DNA of 64,000 nucleotides from Marinobacter sp. F4206 (GTDB lineage Bacteria > Pseudomonadota > Gammaproteobacteria > Pseudomonadales > Oleiphilaceae), in NCBI RefSeq assembly GCF_019392195.1, contig NZ_JAHXKI010000004.1:1-64000 (forward strand), in the 5' to 3' direction. The notes under the pieces are model-generated. The model saw nothing but the letters and a program-made list of their open reading frames with translations, was not told the DNA's origin and did no database searches. The position numbers and the translations under genes were made by a program. The first letter of the stretch is position 1. Every line of letters starts with the position of its first letter. Shown here in pieces: positions 24,462 through 32,184 of this stretch.

Positions 24462-25238
24462 ATGACTTTGAAGATAGGCATTCTGGCCACCGGCATCACG
24501 CCGGATCCATTGATTGGCGAGTTCGGTTCCTTCGCCGACATGTTCCAACGCTTGTTCAAGCAGGCCGGTCAGCAATTTGATTACGTCAACTTTGACGTGC
24601 GTGACGGCGAGTTTCCCGAATCCGCGACCGATTGCGACGGCTGGATTGTGACTGGCTCAAAGTCCAACGTGTATGAAAACCTGCCCTGGATGCAAAAGCT
24701 CAAGGTACTGATCCGCGACATTTACCAGGCAGACCGCCCGATGCTTGGCATCTGCTTTGGCCACCAGATCATTGCCGATGCCTTCGATGCATACGTACAC
24801 AAGTATTCCGGCGGTTGGGGAGTGGGGCTGCACGAATACGCCCTGACCAGAGAGGTAGAGGGCCTGGACCTGAGTTCAACGAAATTCACGCTCAGCGTGA
24901 TGCACCAGGACCAGGTACTGGAAAAGCCGGACGCAGCCGAAGTGATTGCGGAATCGGCTTTCTGCCCGTACGCGGTGCTCCAGTACGACAACCGGATACT
25001 GACGTTCCAAGCGCATCCGGAATTCGATGTAACCTTTGAGACCCGCCTGGTGAAGCACCTTCGCGGCCAATCCGTTCCGGAAGCCGACGCAGACAAAGCG
25101 CTTGAAGGGCTTTCAACACCAGAGGCCGCGACAGACTCCATAGCGATCGCCAACTGGATGGCGGGATTCCTGATGCGCGACAAAAAAAGGGCCAGCAACA
25201 CTGCCAAAGCCGAAGAGGACACTGCGGCAACCTGCTAA
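24462..25238 (+). CDS. Class I glutamine amidotransferase-type hydrolase
   Basis: 258 residues, GATase1 fold of the GMP-synthase-like group. The nucleophile elbow is GICFGHQIIADAF (Cys about residue 94) and the partner His-Glu are in FQAHPEFDVTF (about 190), so the triad is complete. It lies 101 bases after puuA. In E. coli PuuD, also a class I GATase but of a different subgroup, hydrolyses gamma-glutamyl-GABA to GABA and glutamate; no PuuD homolog of that subgroup is present, so this protein probably does the job. That role is inferred from context. ATG 24462 has GGAG 8 bases upstream. Confidence 0.84.
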   Translation: MTLKIGILATGITPDPLIGEFGSFADMFQRLFKQAGQQFDYVNFDVRDGEFPESATDCDGWIVTGSKSNVYENLPWMQKLKVLIRDIYQADRPMLGICFGHQIIADAFDAYVHKYSGGWGVGLHEYALTREVEGLDLSSTKFTLSVMHQDQVLEKPDAAEVIAESAFCPYAVLQYDNRILTFQAHPEFDVTFETRLVKHLRGQSVPEADADKALEGLSTPEAATDSIAIANWMAGFLMRDKKRASNTAKAEEDTAATC

Positions 25239-25265
25239 CGCGGTAAATCACAACTGCTTCAACAG

Positions 25266-25292
25266 AAAGCCGGCCTAAAAGCCGGCTTTTTT
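25266..25292 (+). terminator. Rho-independent terminator after the polyamine locus
   Basis: AAAGCCGGC and GCCGGCTTT form a 9-bp stem around CTAAAA, followed by a run of six T (25287-25292). It is 27 bases past the amidotransferase stop. Between here and 25569 I see no convincing gene; short frames on either strand lack a ribosome-binding site or family resemblance. Confidence 0.9.
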
Positions 25293-25569
25293 AATAAAGG
25301 TGTGCTAACGGGTCGTCGCCGCCGGCTCACACGTTCAATGGAATTAGTCATAGCGGAACCGCCCCACAGGATACGATGCGACAGTGTGCCTCGCTTTATC
25401 CGGTGATCTTTAGCGATATTCATCATGATAGTTGGCCCGCACACCACAAAGATCCAGTCGCTGAAAATACCCGATCCAACAGTACTGCAATTTCGTGTGC
25501 TGTTTCCTCTGCTATCTGTCCGGGATAGTGCGGGCTATCATGTGGCTGTTGCAAATTGGAGAGCTAGTG

Positions 25570-25665
25570 ATTGATTGGCAGTTCGTTCCGTCCCTAGAGG
25601 GCCTCCACCGGAGCGGTTTGACACGTTGCGCTCCGCAACCCGGCCGCTGAACATTGGCGTTCGTG
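25570..25665 (+). repeat. attC-like site far from the main array
   Basis: GATTGGCAGTTCGTTCCGTCC, GGGCCTCCACCGGAGCGG, a hairpin around GTTGCGCTCCGCAAC, and GGCCGCTGAACATTGGCGTTCG. The order and wording match the long attC sites at 78-158 and 3768-3850 (the phrase CCGCTGAAnATTGGCGTT is shared with 78-158), but the left core is absent and the right core is GTTCGTG. It sits upstream of the DUF4345-like gene. Confidence 0.7.
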
Positions 25666-25691
25666 CTCACAAGCGAGACTTTATCCAGCAC

Positions 25692-26078
25692 ATGAATATG
25701 AACAAATTCCTAGTAAATATCACTGCCACGATTTTTGCTTTGTACGGCCTGGGGTTCGTATTCGCGCCATCTCAGCTTTCTTTTTTGGTTACAAATGCTG
25801 TCCCAACAACCGCGGCTGCATTAACCGATATGAGAGCCACATACGGTGGCATGTCGATAGCAGTTGGCATAGTGCTATTCACCCTCGCTTCAAAACAAGA
25901 ATCAATCCGACTTGGGTTAGCTGCCATTGTATTTCTAATGCTCGGCATGGCTTGTGGCCGTGTCGTAGGGCTCGTTATCGACGGATCAGAGAATCCAATC
26001 ATGTACGTCTATTTAGCCCTTGAAATAGGGGTAGCAGGAGCTGCTTTGTTTTTACTGAGTCGTAGCAGGAAGTCATGA
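25692..26078 (+). CDS. DUF4345-like small membrane protein (probable former cassette)
   Basis: 128 residues with four hydrophobic segments (about 7-26, 48-66, 76-97 and 104-122). The layout, ATIFALYGLGFVFAP followed by DMRATYGGMSIAVGIVLF, fits the DUF4345 family of four-helix membrane proteins of unknown function. ATG 25692 (or 25698) comes 27 bases after an attC-like core, and another attC-like remnant follows the stop, so the gene appears to be a stray cassette. AT-richer than the neighbouring polyamine genes. Confidence 0.78.
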   Translation: MNMNKFLVNITATIFALYGLGFVFAPSQLSFLVTNAVPTTAAALTDMRATYGGMSIAVGIVLFTLASKQESIRLGLAAIVFLMLGMACGRVVGLVIDGSENPIMYVYLALEIGVAGAALFLLSRSRKS

Positions 26079-26165
26079 GCACTAACAACCCAATGCACGG
26101 GACTTTCGAGACAAATGTCATCTGCACCCGCTCGGGCAGTTCGTAACCGTGGCTCCACAGCGTGG
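26079..26165 (+). repeat. Degenerate attC-like remnant
   Basis: GAGCACTAACAACCCAATGC just after the stop resembles the left core of an attC (CTAACAA), and GCAGTTCGTAACCG ... CTCCACAGCG recalls the TTCGTTCCGG/CTCCACCGG elements in disturbed order. The right GCGTTA core is not found. Weak call. Confidence 0.4.
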
Positions 26166-26234
26166 CACTATCTGTGAGAAGCTGGTGAGCGTAAAAAACT
26201 TGCATTCATCCCATTTCCCAATCAGGCGACAGCA

Positions 26235-26585
26235 ATGACTATTGAGCGTATTTCCACCAATAACCGCATGAGCAAGATCGTGAAACACAATGGCACCGCT
26301 TACCTTTGCGGTCAGGTTGCCAAGGACAGGAACGGTGACATTCATACCCAGGTAACCGGGATGCTGGAGAAAGTGGACGAGTTGCTGGAGAGCATCGGTT
26401 CCGGTCGCGACAAAATTCTGTCAGCAACGATCTACCTTGCTGATATGGCTGACTTCCAGGCCTTAAACGAGGTTTGGGATAACTGGGTGCCTGAAGGCGA
26501 AGCTCCAGCAAGGGCCTGTGTGCAGGCGCAGATGGCGTCTCCGGAGTTGCTGGTAGAAATTTCGGTGGTGGCGGCGACTTCCTGA
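26235..26585 (+). CDS. RidA/YjgF-family protein
   Basis: 116 residues, chorismate-mutase-like RidA fold. Conserved parts are [19 protein letters not shown] (about residues 22-40), the [20 protein letters not shown] block and [18 protein letters not shown], where the Arg (about 96) and final Glu (about 110) correspond to the RidA substrate-contact residues. RidA proteins hydrolyse reactive imines such as 2-aminoacrylate; members with this C-terminus may use other substrates. Flanking attC-like fragments make it another possible former cassette. Confidence 0.88.
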   Translation: MTIERISTNNRMSKIVKHNGTAYLCGQVAKDRNGDIHTQVTGMLEKVDELLESIGSGRDKILSATIYLADMADFQALNEVWDNWVPEGEAPARACVQAQMASPELLVEISVVAATS

Positions 26586-26632
26586 ACCGGCCGCTGTTGC
26601 CGGACACGTGTCCACCGCTGCGCGGCCTATTC
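26584..26632 (+). repeat. Possible attC remnant after the RidA gene
   Basis: GAACCGGCCGCTGTTGCCGG, ACACGTGTCCACCG and CTGCGCGGCC can form a strong hairpin of attC style but lack both core sites. It may equally serve as a terminator between the convergent genes. Low confidence. Confidence 0.3.
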
Positions 26633-27211
26633 GATCGGGGCCTGGCGTTTCTGGGCGTCTTTTCTTGCATCCTCGAGAAACGACTCAACGGTCTCGCCCG
26701 GCGTCAGCAACTGCTCCTCAATCATGTTATCCCGCCACTCTGATTCGTCGAAAATACAGCGGTAATGATTGGGAAATTCGACATAGAGTCGTTTGAAATA
26801 TTCCCGCGCCAGAGCCTTGTTTGGCTCCAGCTTTCGGGAGTTCAGAACCGCCATGTTATAGAGCGCCGCGGCACGGACACCCTCTTCCTGGGACTCATCC
26901 TGGTAAATGGCACCAAGCCGGTCCATCACTTCATCGTAACCACTGACCCGGTAGTTCTTGAGAATCTCCACCGCGGGTTCGAGAACCCGGTCCTCACCCT
27001 GGGTGCAGGGCGAGTCGGCATGGTCAGCAATATAACGGTCAACGGCGCGCTCCACCTCATGCTGGTGCTCGTACTTCTGCTTCTGTTCGTACACAACCCC
27101 CGTACCAACGGCAGTCGGGATGGTTCCGGGCATGCAGCCCGTCAGCAGTAATGACGTCAGCATCAACGCCGACAGATCTGTGGCAACAGCCCGTAAATTG
27201 GCAAAACTCAT
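26627..27211 (-). CDS. Putative lipoprotein, helical repeat-like
   Basis: 194 residues. The N-terminus runs to a lipobox at LLLTGC (Cys about residue 26), indicating an exported lipoprotein, although the preceding 25 residues include charged positions. The mature domain is helical and acidic, with VRAAALYNMAVLNSRKLEPNKALAREYF resembling a tetratricopeptide-type helical pair (about residues 115-142). Two Cys (in DSPCTQGED and NHYRCIFD) may pair in the periplasm. Function unknown; it stands alone, convergent with the RidA gene. Confidence 0.75.
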   Translation of the reverse strand: MSFANLRAVATDLSALMLTSLLLTGCMPGTIPTAVGTGVVYEQKQKYEHQHEVERAVDRYIADHADSPCTQGEDRVLEPAVEILKNYRVSGYDEVMDRLGAIYQDESQEEGVRAAALYNMAVLNSRKLEPNKALAREYFKRLYVEFPNHYRCIFDESEWRDNMIEEQLLTPGETVESFLEDARKDAQKRQAPIE

Positions 27212-27430
27212 GGCATCTTTCCCTGACCGTAGTGAATGTTCCGTTCGGTAATCGCGCCATTAAAACACGACACTTGCTTCGGAAACGTGAGATTTGTTCG
27301 AAATCATCGAAATCATCGGCACAGGGTAAGCGACCGGTCATCATGCCCTGTCAGGTATAGCCGGCTTCCCGGAAGCAGCCCGTTATCATTAATGCCGGTG
27401 ACGTTTTCAGGGGTGATGAAGGTCAATTCT

Positions 27431-28333
27431 TCAAATACTGCCCTTCGTAACCTGCGCGAAACGTGTCGCCAGGAAATCGATAAACACTCGCAGTTTATGG
27501 GGCATGAAGTCAGTTCCCTGAAAGAGGACGAACACCTCGTGCGGCGGCCGGACCTGGTCCGGGAACAGCTCTTCCAGAACGCCGTTCGCCAGGTCCTTGC
27601 TGATCAGGTAATCCGGTAACAGGGTAACGCCCATGCCCAGCTTGGCCGCCTGGTAAATGGATAGCACGTCGTTCACCACCAGCACTTTGTGGGATTCGGG
27701 CACCTCCGGGGTTGGCAGCCTATTCATATGGCGCTTTTCGATGTCGGGCAAATGGCTGCTGTAAATAATTTGGTGCCGGCCCAACTCCTCCAGCGATTGC
27801 GGGTATCCGCGTTCGCGCAGGTAACCCGGTGCAGCGCACAGCACGAGGCGGGAAGCGAGTAACCGTCGTGATTTCAGGCGCGAATCCTTGAGATCCCCGA
27901 TACGTATGGCGAGATCCAGATCGGATTCGACCAGATCTTCGTGCCGGTCGCTGAGGGTCAGGTCGAACTGGATGTCCGGGTAATGTTGCGAGAAGTCGGC
28001 CAGTGCGGGCAGGAGCTGGGCGTTTGCAAAAGCGGGCGTCGCAGTGATTCTTAGTCGCCCAACGGGCTTGGCGGTAAGGTTTTGCAGCATGCGCTGGGTG
28101 GTTCGTTTTTCCTCTTCAATCCGCCGGCAGGAATCAAGGTAAACCCGGCCAGCCTGGGTCAGGGACAGAGAGCGGGTGGTGCGATTGAGCAGTCGAACGC
28201 CCAGGGCCTGTTCAGTCTGCTTGAGTTGGCGGCTGACCGCCGACGTGCTCACTTTCAGTTGATCGGCCGCGCCTCTGAAGCTCCCCGCCTCCACGAGGGT
28301 CAGGAACAACGCTTGCTCTGTAACGGCTGACAT
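27431..28333 (-). CDS. LysR-family transcriptional regulator
   Basis: 300 residues. Winged helix-turn-helix at residues 5-65 (TLVEAGSFRGAADQLKVSTS, AVSRQLKQTEQALGVRLLNR) and an effector domain of the CrgA/DsdC-like subgroup from about 88 (GRLRITATPAFANAQLLPAL). It is divergent from the nitroreductase gene, with the two starts 139 bases apart, so it probably regulates that gene. Confidence 0.9.
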   Translation of the reverse strand: MSAVTEQALFLTLVEAGSFRGAADQLKVSTSAVSRQLKQTEQALGVRLLNRTTRSLSLTQAGRVYLDSCRRIEEEKRTTQRMLQNLTAKPVGRLRITATPAFANAQLLPALADFSQHYPDIQFDLTLSDRHEDLVESDLDLAIRIGDLKDSRLKSRRLLASRLVLCAAPGYLRERGYPQSLEELGRHQIIYSSHLPDIEKRHMNRLPTPEVPESHKVLVVNDVLSIYQAAKLGMGVTLLPDYLISKDLANGVLEELFPDQVRPPHEVFVLFQGTDFMPHKLRVFIDFLATRFAQVTKGSI

Positions 28334-28471
28334 GGGATTCCTTATTGTTGCCTATTTCGCAACAGTATATTGCCTGAAGTACTGTTTATTGCTACCAGTG
28401 GGATTTCTATACTGCTCGCTCACAGTCCGAGTTCACTCGGTGACCCGATGAGTCAGCCGGAGAGAGGCCCC

Positions 28472-29212
28472 ATGGAACTGATCAATGCCTTGAACCATCG
28501 CCGTAGCATTCGGCACTTCCAGAGTATTCCGATTCCTTCAGGCGTAATGGGCCGGGTCCTGAAGCAGGCTCTGAAAGCGCCCAGCAGCTCCAATGCGCAG
28601 CCCTACCGCCTGGCCGTGGCCAGCGGCTCCGTGCGCCGGGCCATCAGCGACGAACTGTGTGAACGTTTTGACCGGGCTAACAGGGTCAGCCGCATGCCTT
28701 TGCCCCTGAAGCTCTGGCATGGCGCGACCGGTAAGGTGTTACCGGACGGCGACTACAACCCGAATGTGAAGTATCCCGGGGAGTTGCACCAACGCAAATT
28801 CGAGTGTGGCATGGGCCTGTATGAAACCCTCGGCATTGACCGGGAGGATTATGCGGCGCGGGACCGCCAGATGCGGCGCAACTTTGAGTTCTTCGGTGCT
28901 CCCACGGTGATTTTTGTCTATGTGCACGACAAGCTGGGCCGTTACAGCGCCCTGGATGCGGGGATTTTCCTGCAATCGTTGATGCTGGCAGCCGTGGACG
29001 AAGGCTTGGGTACCTGCACCCAGGCTGCCCTCGCCATCTGGGGCAGTCCCATTCGCGAACGCTTTCAGATAGAGGCAGACTACAAGTTGCTGTGCGGGGT
29101 CTCTATCGGTTACCCGGCAGAGCATCCAGTAAACGAGTTCCGGCCGGTGCGACGCGACGTGGAGGACATCCAGCTGAGGTTGCGCAACACCGCAAGCCGG
29201 GCATCGGGATAG
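28472..29212 (+). CDS. Nitroreductase-family FMN protein
   Basis: 246 residues. Start motif INALNHRRSIRHFQSIPIP (residues 3-21) with the Arg-Arg-Ser-x-Arg FMN-phosphate contact, APSSSNAQPYRLAV in the next helix, and GLGTCTQAALAIWG plus LLCGVSIGYPAEHPVN near the end, all standard for nitroreductases. It reduces nitro or quinone compounds with NAD(P)H; the specific substrate is unknown. ATG 28472 is preferred because GGAGAGAGG precedes it; ATG 28448 and 28370 are alternatives. Probably controlled by the divergent LysR gene. Confidence 0.88.
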   Translation: MELINALNHRRSIRHFQSIPIPSGVMGRVLKQALKAPSSSNAQPYRLAVASGSVRRAISDELCERFDRANRVSRMPLPLKLWHGATGKVLPDGDYNPNVKYPGELHQRKFECGMGLYETLGIDREDYAARDRQMRRNFEFFGAPTVIFVYVHDKLGRYSALDAGIFLQSLMLAAVDEGLGTCTQAALAIWGSPIRERFQIEADYKLLCGVSIGYPAEHPVNEFRPVRRDVEDIQLRLRNTASRASG

Positions 29213-29259
29213 GCATCAATACAGGCAATCGCAAGAAAACACGGTAGGGAAACACAGTC

Positions 29260-29682
29260 ATGCTGGAAATTATTCTGTTGGTTAACACCCTCTGGTTTGC
29301 AATGGGCTTTCATGCCTTCTCAATTCGCCACAGGGTATTTGCGAAAATCATGGTGCCCAGGGAACACAGGGATACACCCGTCTTCGATATTCTGGCGGAG
29401 TCGGGCAGATTTCTCGGTGGTTTTAATTTCGCTTTTGCTGTCTTCAATATTCTGTTGTTAACCAACCTGGACCAGTTTCCGGGCGACGCTCAAAGGTCGA
29501 TCTTACTGTTGGTCTTCGCTGTCGCTCATGGATCACAGTTTGTTTTTAATGTGCCGATTGCCATTCAGAATCGGAGTGGTGGTGGGGCATGGCAGATTAA
29601 AGGCATGATGCTTTTTATCTTCATCACGGATTTCGTAATGATGGCGTTGAACCTGGCTGCAGCTGCTTTTTACGCCATGTAG
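29260..29682 (+). CDS. Four-helix membrane protein, unknown
   Basis: 140 residues with four hydrophobic segments (about 2-18, 48-68, 80-98 and 115-136), separated by short polar loops with an Arg/His-rich stretch (SIRHRVFAKIMVPREHRD) after the first helix. No family is recognised. The nitroreductase gene ends 47 bases upstream, so the two could share a transcript. Its function is not evident. Confidence 0.72.
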   Translation: MLEIILLVNTLWFAMGFHAFSIRHRVFAKIMVPREHRDTPVFDILAESGRFLGGFNFAFAVFNILLLTNLDQFPGDAQRSILLLVFAVAHGSQFVFNVPIAIQNRSGGGAWQIKGMMLFIFITDFVMMALNLAAAAFYAM

Positions 29683-29839
29683 AACGATTGACAATGCGCT
29701 TGTCCAGAAGGAGTCGGCTCATTCAGCAGGAAGAACGAGAAAAATATAAGAATGCGTTGTTGGCAGTATTGCTAAGAGATACAGATCGAAACTTCCTTCT
29801 GATCCGCGAGTCGAACTAGACGAATGAGCAGCGGGCAAG

Positions 29840-30622
29840 GTGGTCATGTCACTCCAAGACGAGAAAATGAGCTCATCGAACCGAACGTTTATAGCTGTCT
29901 GTAAAATATTCTACAGGCCGGTTTTTCGTCGATCCGCCCGTCAGGTTCTGAAGGGGCGACTCCTTGATCTCGAAGAGCCGCAAAAGGGAAGGTGGCTTGA
30001 ATCTGACATTAAGGAGTATCTCAAGCAAACATGGGCTCGGTCTGACTCGTTGATGCCCATTGCAGAGCTCGACAATTTGCCAACCTACGGTAATCGTCAA
30101 ACTGTATTTCTGGCGGTAATCACGACCGCAGCCTTCCAAGAGATGATAGCGCGTGGAGTGCCTTTGGAGTACGCCAAGACACTGGTGGGCGATTTAGGCT
30201 GGAAAGTTTATAACTGGATGCTAACGGCCGTATCCCTTCCTTTTCGTGTCACTAGCCGCGACCCGGCAACACGCATCGAGAGGACACTCCGGGCGCTCAT
30301 GGTTTTTCCTTTCAGTGCGCCCGGTGCCCCGGGGTATGAAGTAAAAGCCTGGACCGAAGGACCTAATACCTATACGCACTGGTCCCACTGCCCACCGCAA
30401 ACCTTTGTTCGTCGTGTGATTGAATTGAATGGCGACCAAGGCGAGCTCGATGCTTTCTTTCAGTCCTGGTGTCTCTATGATTGGCCGGGTGCTGATGTCC
30501 TCGCCAGCGATGGTCGGCATGGGCATTACAGTCGTCCACATACTCTCTCCCGGGGCGATTCGGTTTGCGATATGTGCTGGCATGGTTGCGCGAAGACTGT
30601 TGAGGAGCGAAGGCACCGTTAA
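29840..30622 (+). CDS. L-2-amino-thiazoline-4-carboxylic acid hydrolase-like protein
   Basis: 260 residues (ATG 29846 or 29870 are alternative starts). The C-terminal block FFQSWCLYDWPGADVLASDG, RPHTLSRGD and VCDMCWHG holds the conserved Cys/Asp/Trp features of the ATC-hydrolase family (PF14196), whose founding members open 2-amino-thiazoline-4-carboxylate on the way to cysteine. Most family members have unknown substrates. The call is by resemblance to the C-terminal signature; the N-terminal 90 residues are basic and less conserved. Gamma-glutamylcyclotransferase follows 15 bases downstream. Confidence 0.65.
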   Translation: MVMSLQDEKMSSSNRTFIAVCKIFYRPVFRRSARQVLKGRLLDLEEPQKGRWLESDIKEYLKQTWARSDSLMPIAELDNLPTYGNRQTVFLAVITTAAFQEMIARGVPLEYAKTLVGDLGWKVYNWMLTAVSLPFRVTSRDPATRIERTLRALMVFPFSAPGAPGYEVKAWTEGPNTYTHWSHCPPQTFVRRVIELNGDQGELDAFFQSWCLYDWPGADVLASDGRHGHYSRPHTLSRGDSVCDMCWHGCAKTVEERRHR

Positions 30623-30637
30623 CTGATTGGAGACACG

Positions 30638-31132
30638 GTGAAGTATTTTGCTTACGGATCAAACATGTCCCTCCCAAGATTGAAAGAGAGGGTTCCCAGT
30701 GCTGAGCGAGTCGGTAGGTTCGTGCTTGTTGAGCACTCTCTCCGGTTTCATAAGTGGAGTAGAAAAGACGGATCTGCAAAATGCGACGCGCTGTTCACTG
30801 GAAATAGCGATGACTACGTCATTGGTGCACTGTTCGAAATATCGGCTTTCGAGAAAGGCCCGCTAGACAGGGCCGAGGGATTGGGCTTCGGCTATGAGGA
30901 AAAGCGGGTTAGGGTAACGGATGTGCAGGGGAATTGCCTCCAAGCTTTTACCTACTGTGCAACCGATACAGACCCATCCTTGCTGCCTTACTCCTGGTAT
31001 TTGCATCACGTTATACGCGGTGCGGAAGAAACAGGGGTTCCAGCCGACTATCTGGATGCCGTTTCAGCCACAGAAAGCCAGGAAGATCCCGACCGAGAAA
31101 GAGATGCGAGAGAGCGGGCAATATACCGTTAA
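30638..31132 (+). CDS. Gamma-glutamylcyclotransferase-family protein
   Basis: 164 residues. Begins with YFAYGSNMSLPRLKERVPS, the substrate-binding loop of the GGCT/AIG2 fold, and has the catalytic Glu region in LDRAEGLGFGYEEKRV (about residues 78-93). These enzymes cyclise gamma-glutamyl amino acids to 5-oxoproline. GATTGGAGACACG precedes the ATG. It lies 15 bases after the ATC-hydrolase-like gene, suggesting an operon, and its stop overlaps by 4 bases the stop of the convergent AstE-like gene. Confidence 0.87.
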   Translation: MKYFAYGSNMSLPRLKERVPSAERVGRFVLVEHSLRFHKWSRKDGSAKCDALFTGNSDDYVIGALFEISAFEKGPLDRAEGLGFGYEEKRVRVTDVQGNCLQAFTYCATDTDPSLLPYSWYLHHVIRGAEETGVPADYLDAVSATESQEDPDRERDARERAIYR

Positions 31133-32184
31133 AAAATAGGTTCGCCCGTTGCCTTGACCGCATAGAACAGGCAATCACTCTTCGCAATAACCGGGTTGGT
31201 GGTGATCATGAAGGCTTTGATGGCCTGGGCCGGGTAGATCTGCCCATCCCTGACTTGAAGAACCTGCTCCATGTTCTCGGTCCGGTTGTGGCTGATCGCT
31301 GTCAGTATGCCAAGGCCTTTTTCTCCAACCCATCCCAGCGGCTCATCAGGGGAAACAACCCCAAAATTGCGGTGTTCGATGTCCGGCGGAAACGTGAGGT
31401 CAGCCTGCCCGCTGGGCTCAAGGCGGTATTCAACGGTCGCTTCGGGCGCCAGCTCCACCCGAATCGGATTTCGCAGTACGGAGACGTTCCACTCCGCCTT
31501 TTCCAGCGACAATACGTCTGGTCTTGAGGCATACCGAACCAGCCCCTCGTACGCCAGTTGATGAGCGTGATCATCCTGGGCTCCACCACACTCGATGGTC
31601 ACCGTCGGTACCTCCTGTTCAGAATATTCCATCAGCGCACCCAGACGTAGGTCCGTCATTATGAGGCGATCGGTGTAGAGCGAGGTCAGCGCCTGGTGTG
31701 CGGCGTCATTGGTGATGCTCACAGCGAAGGCCGGGCCAGTGCCTGAGGTGTTGTGCATGTCCAGCAGGCATTCAGGTTGCGCCTTGCCAAGCTCTGCCAG
31801 CATGGCTTGTGCGATGGCACCTTCCTCTCCCTCGAAGGGTTCTTTGAAGCACCGGTTGAGGTCGCGTCCTTCTGGCAGCTGGCGAAATGAAAGCGCAGGT
31901 GGGATTTTTGCGGGATAGACGCCTCCGAGCAGAAACAGCATGTTGACCTCGGGCGTGTGCTGCTCCAGTAGCCACTGGTGAAGGGCGAACAGACCCGAAG
32001 GCTCATTGCCGTGAATAAGGGTTGCCATGGCCCGTGTACGGGAGCGATCGCGACCGGCAACATGAATAACCGTGGGCTTGTGCAGCCGGTCCAGCCACTC
32101 TAGCGGTGAACGCCCCAGCGTCCGGGGGGAAGGGTCATTCAGATAATCAAATACGTTCGATTTGCTCACGGTGACAGTGTCCAT
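31129..32184 (-). CDS. AstE/aspartoacylase-family zinc deacylase
   Basis: 351 residues, M14-related. Zinc-site and substrate motifs: LIHGNEPSGLFAL (about residues 56-68, His and Glu), GRDLNRCF (Arg-Asp-Leu-Asn-Arg) and DMHNTSGTGPAF (the second His). The family cleaves N-acyl amino acids such as N-succinylglutamate; the ast arginine pathway genes are absent, so the substrate is likely something else. It overlaps the upstream ligase gene by 19 bases, implying a coupled pair. Confidence 0.88.
   Translation of the reverse strand: MDTVTVSKSNVFDYLNDPSPRTLGRSPLEWLDRLHKPTVIHVAGRDRSRTRAMATLIHGNEPSGLFALHQWLLEQHTPEVNMLFLLGGVYPAKIPPALSFRQLPEGRDLNRCFKEPFEGEEGAIAQAMLAELGKAQPECLLDMHNTSGTGPAFAVSITNDAAHQALTSLYTDRLIMTDLRLGALMEYSEQEVPTVTIECGGAQDDHAHQLAYEGLVRYASRPDVLSLEKAEWNVSVLRNPIRVELAPEATVEYRLEPSGQADLTFPPDIEHRNFGVVSPDEPLGWVGEKGLGILTAISHNRTENMEQVLQVRDGQIYPAQAIKAFMITTNPVIAKSDCLFYAVKATGEPIF

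Noticed and set aside
31129-32184. AstE-like gene as part of the arginine succinyltransferase (ast) pathway
   Set aside because: None of astA, astB, astC or astD is nearby; the coupled partner is a GCS2-type ligase, so the arginine pathway is unlikely.
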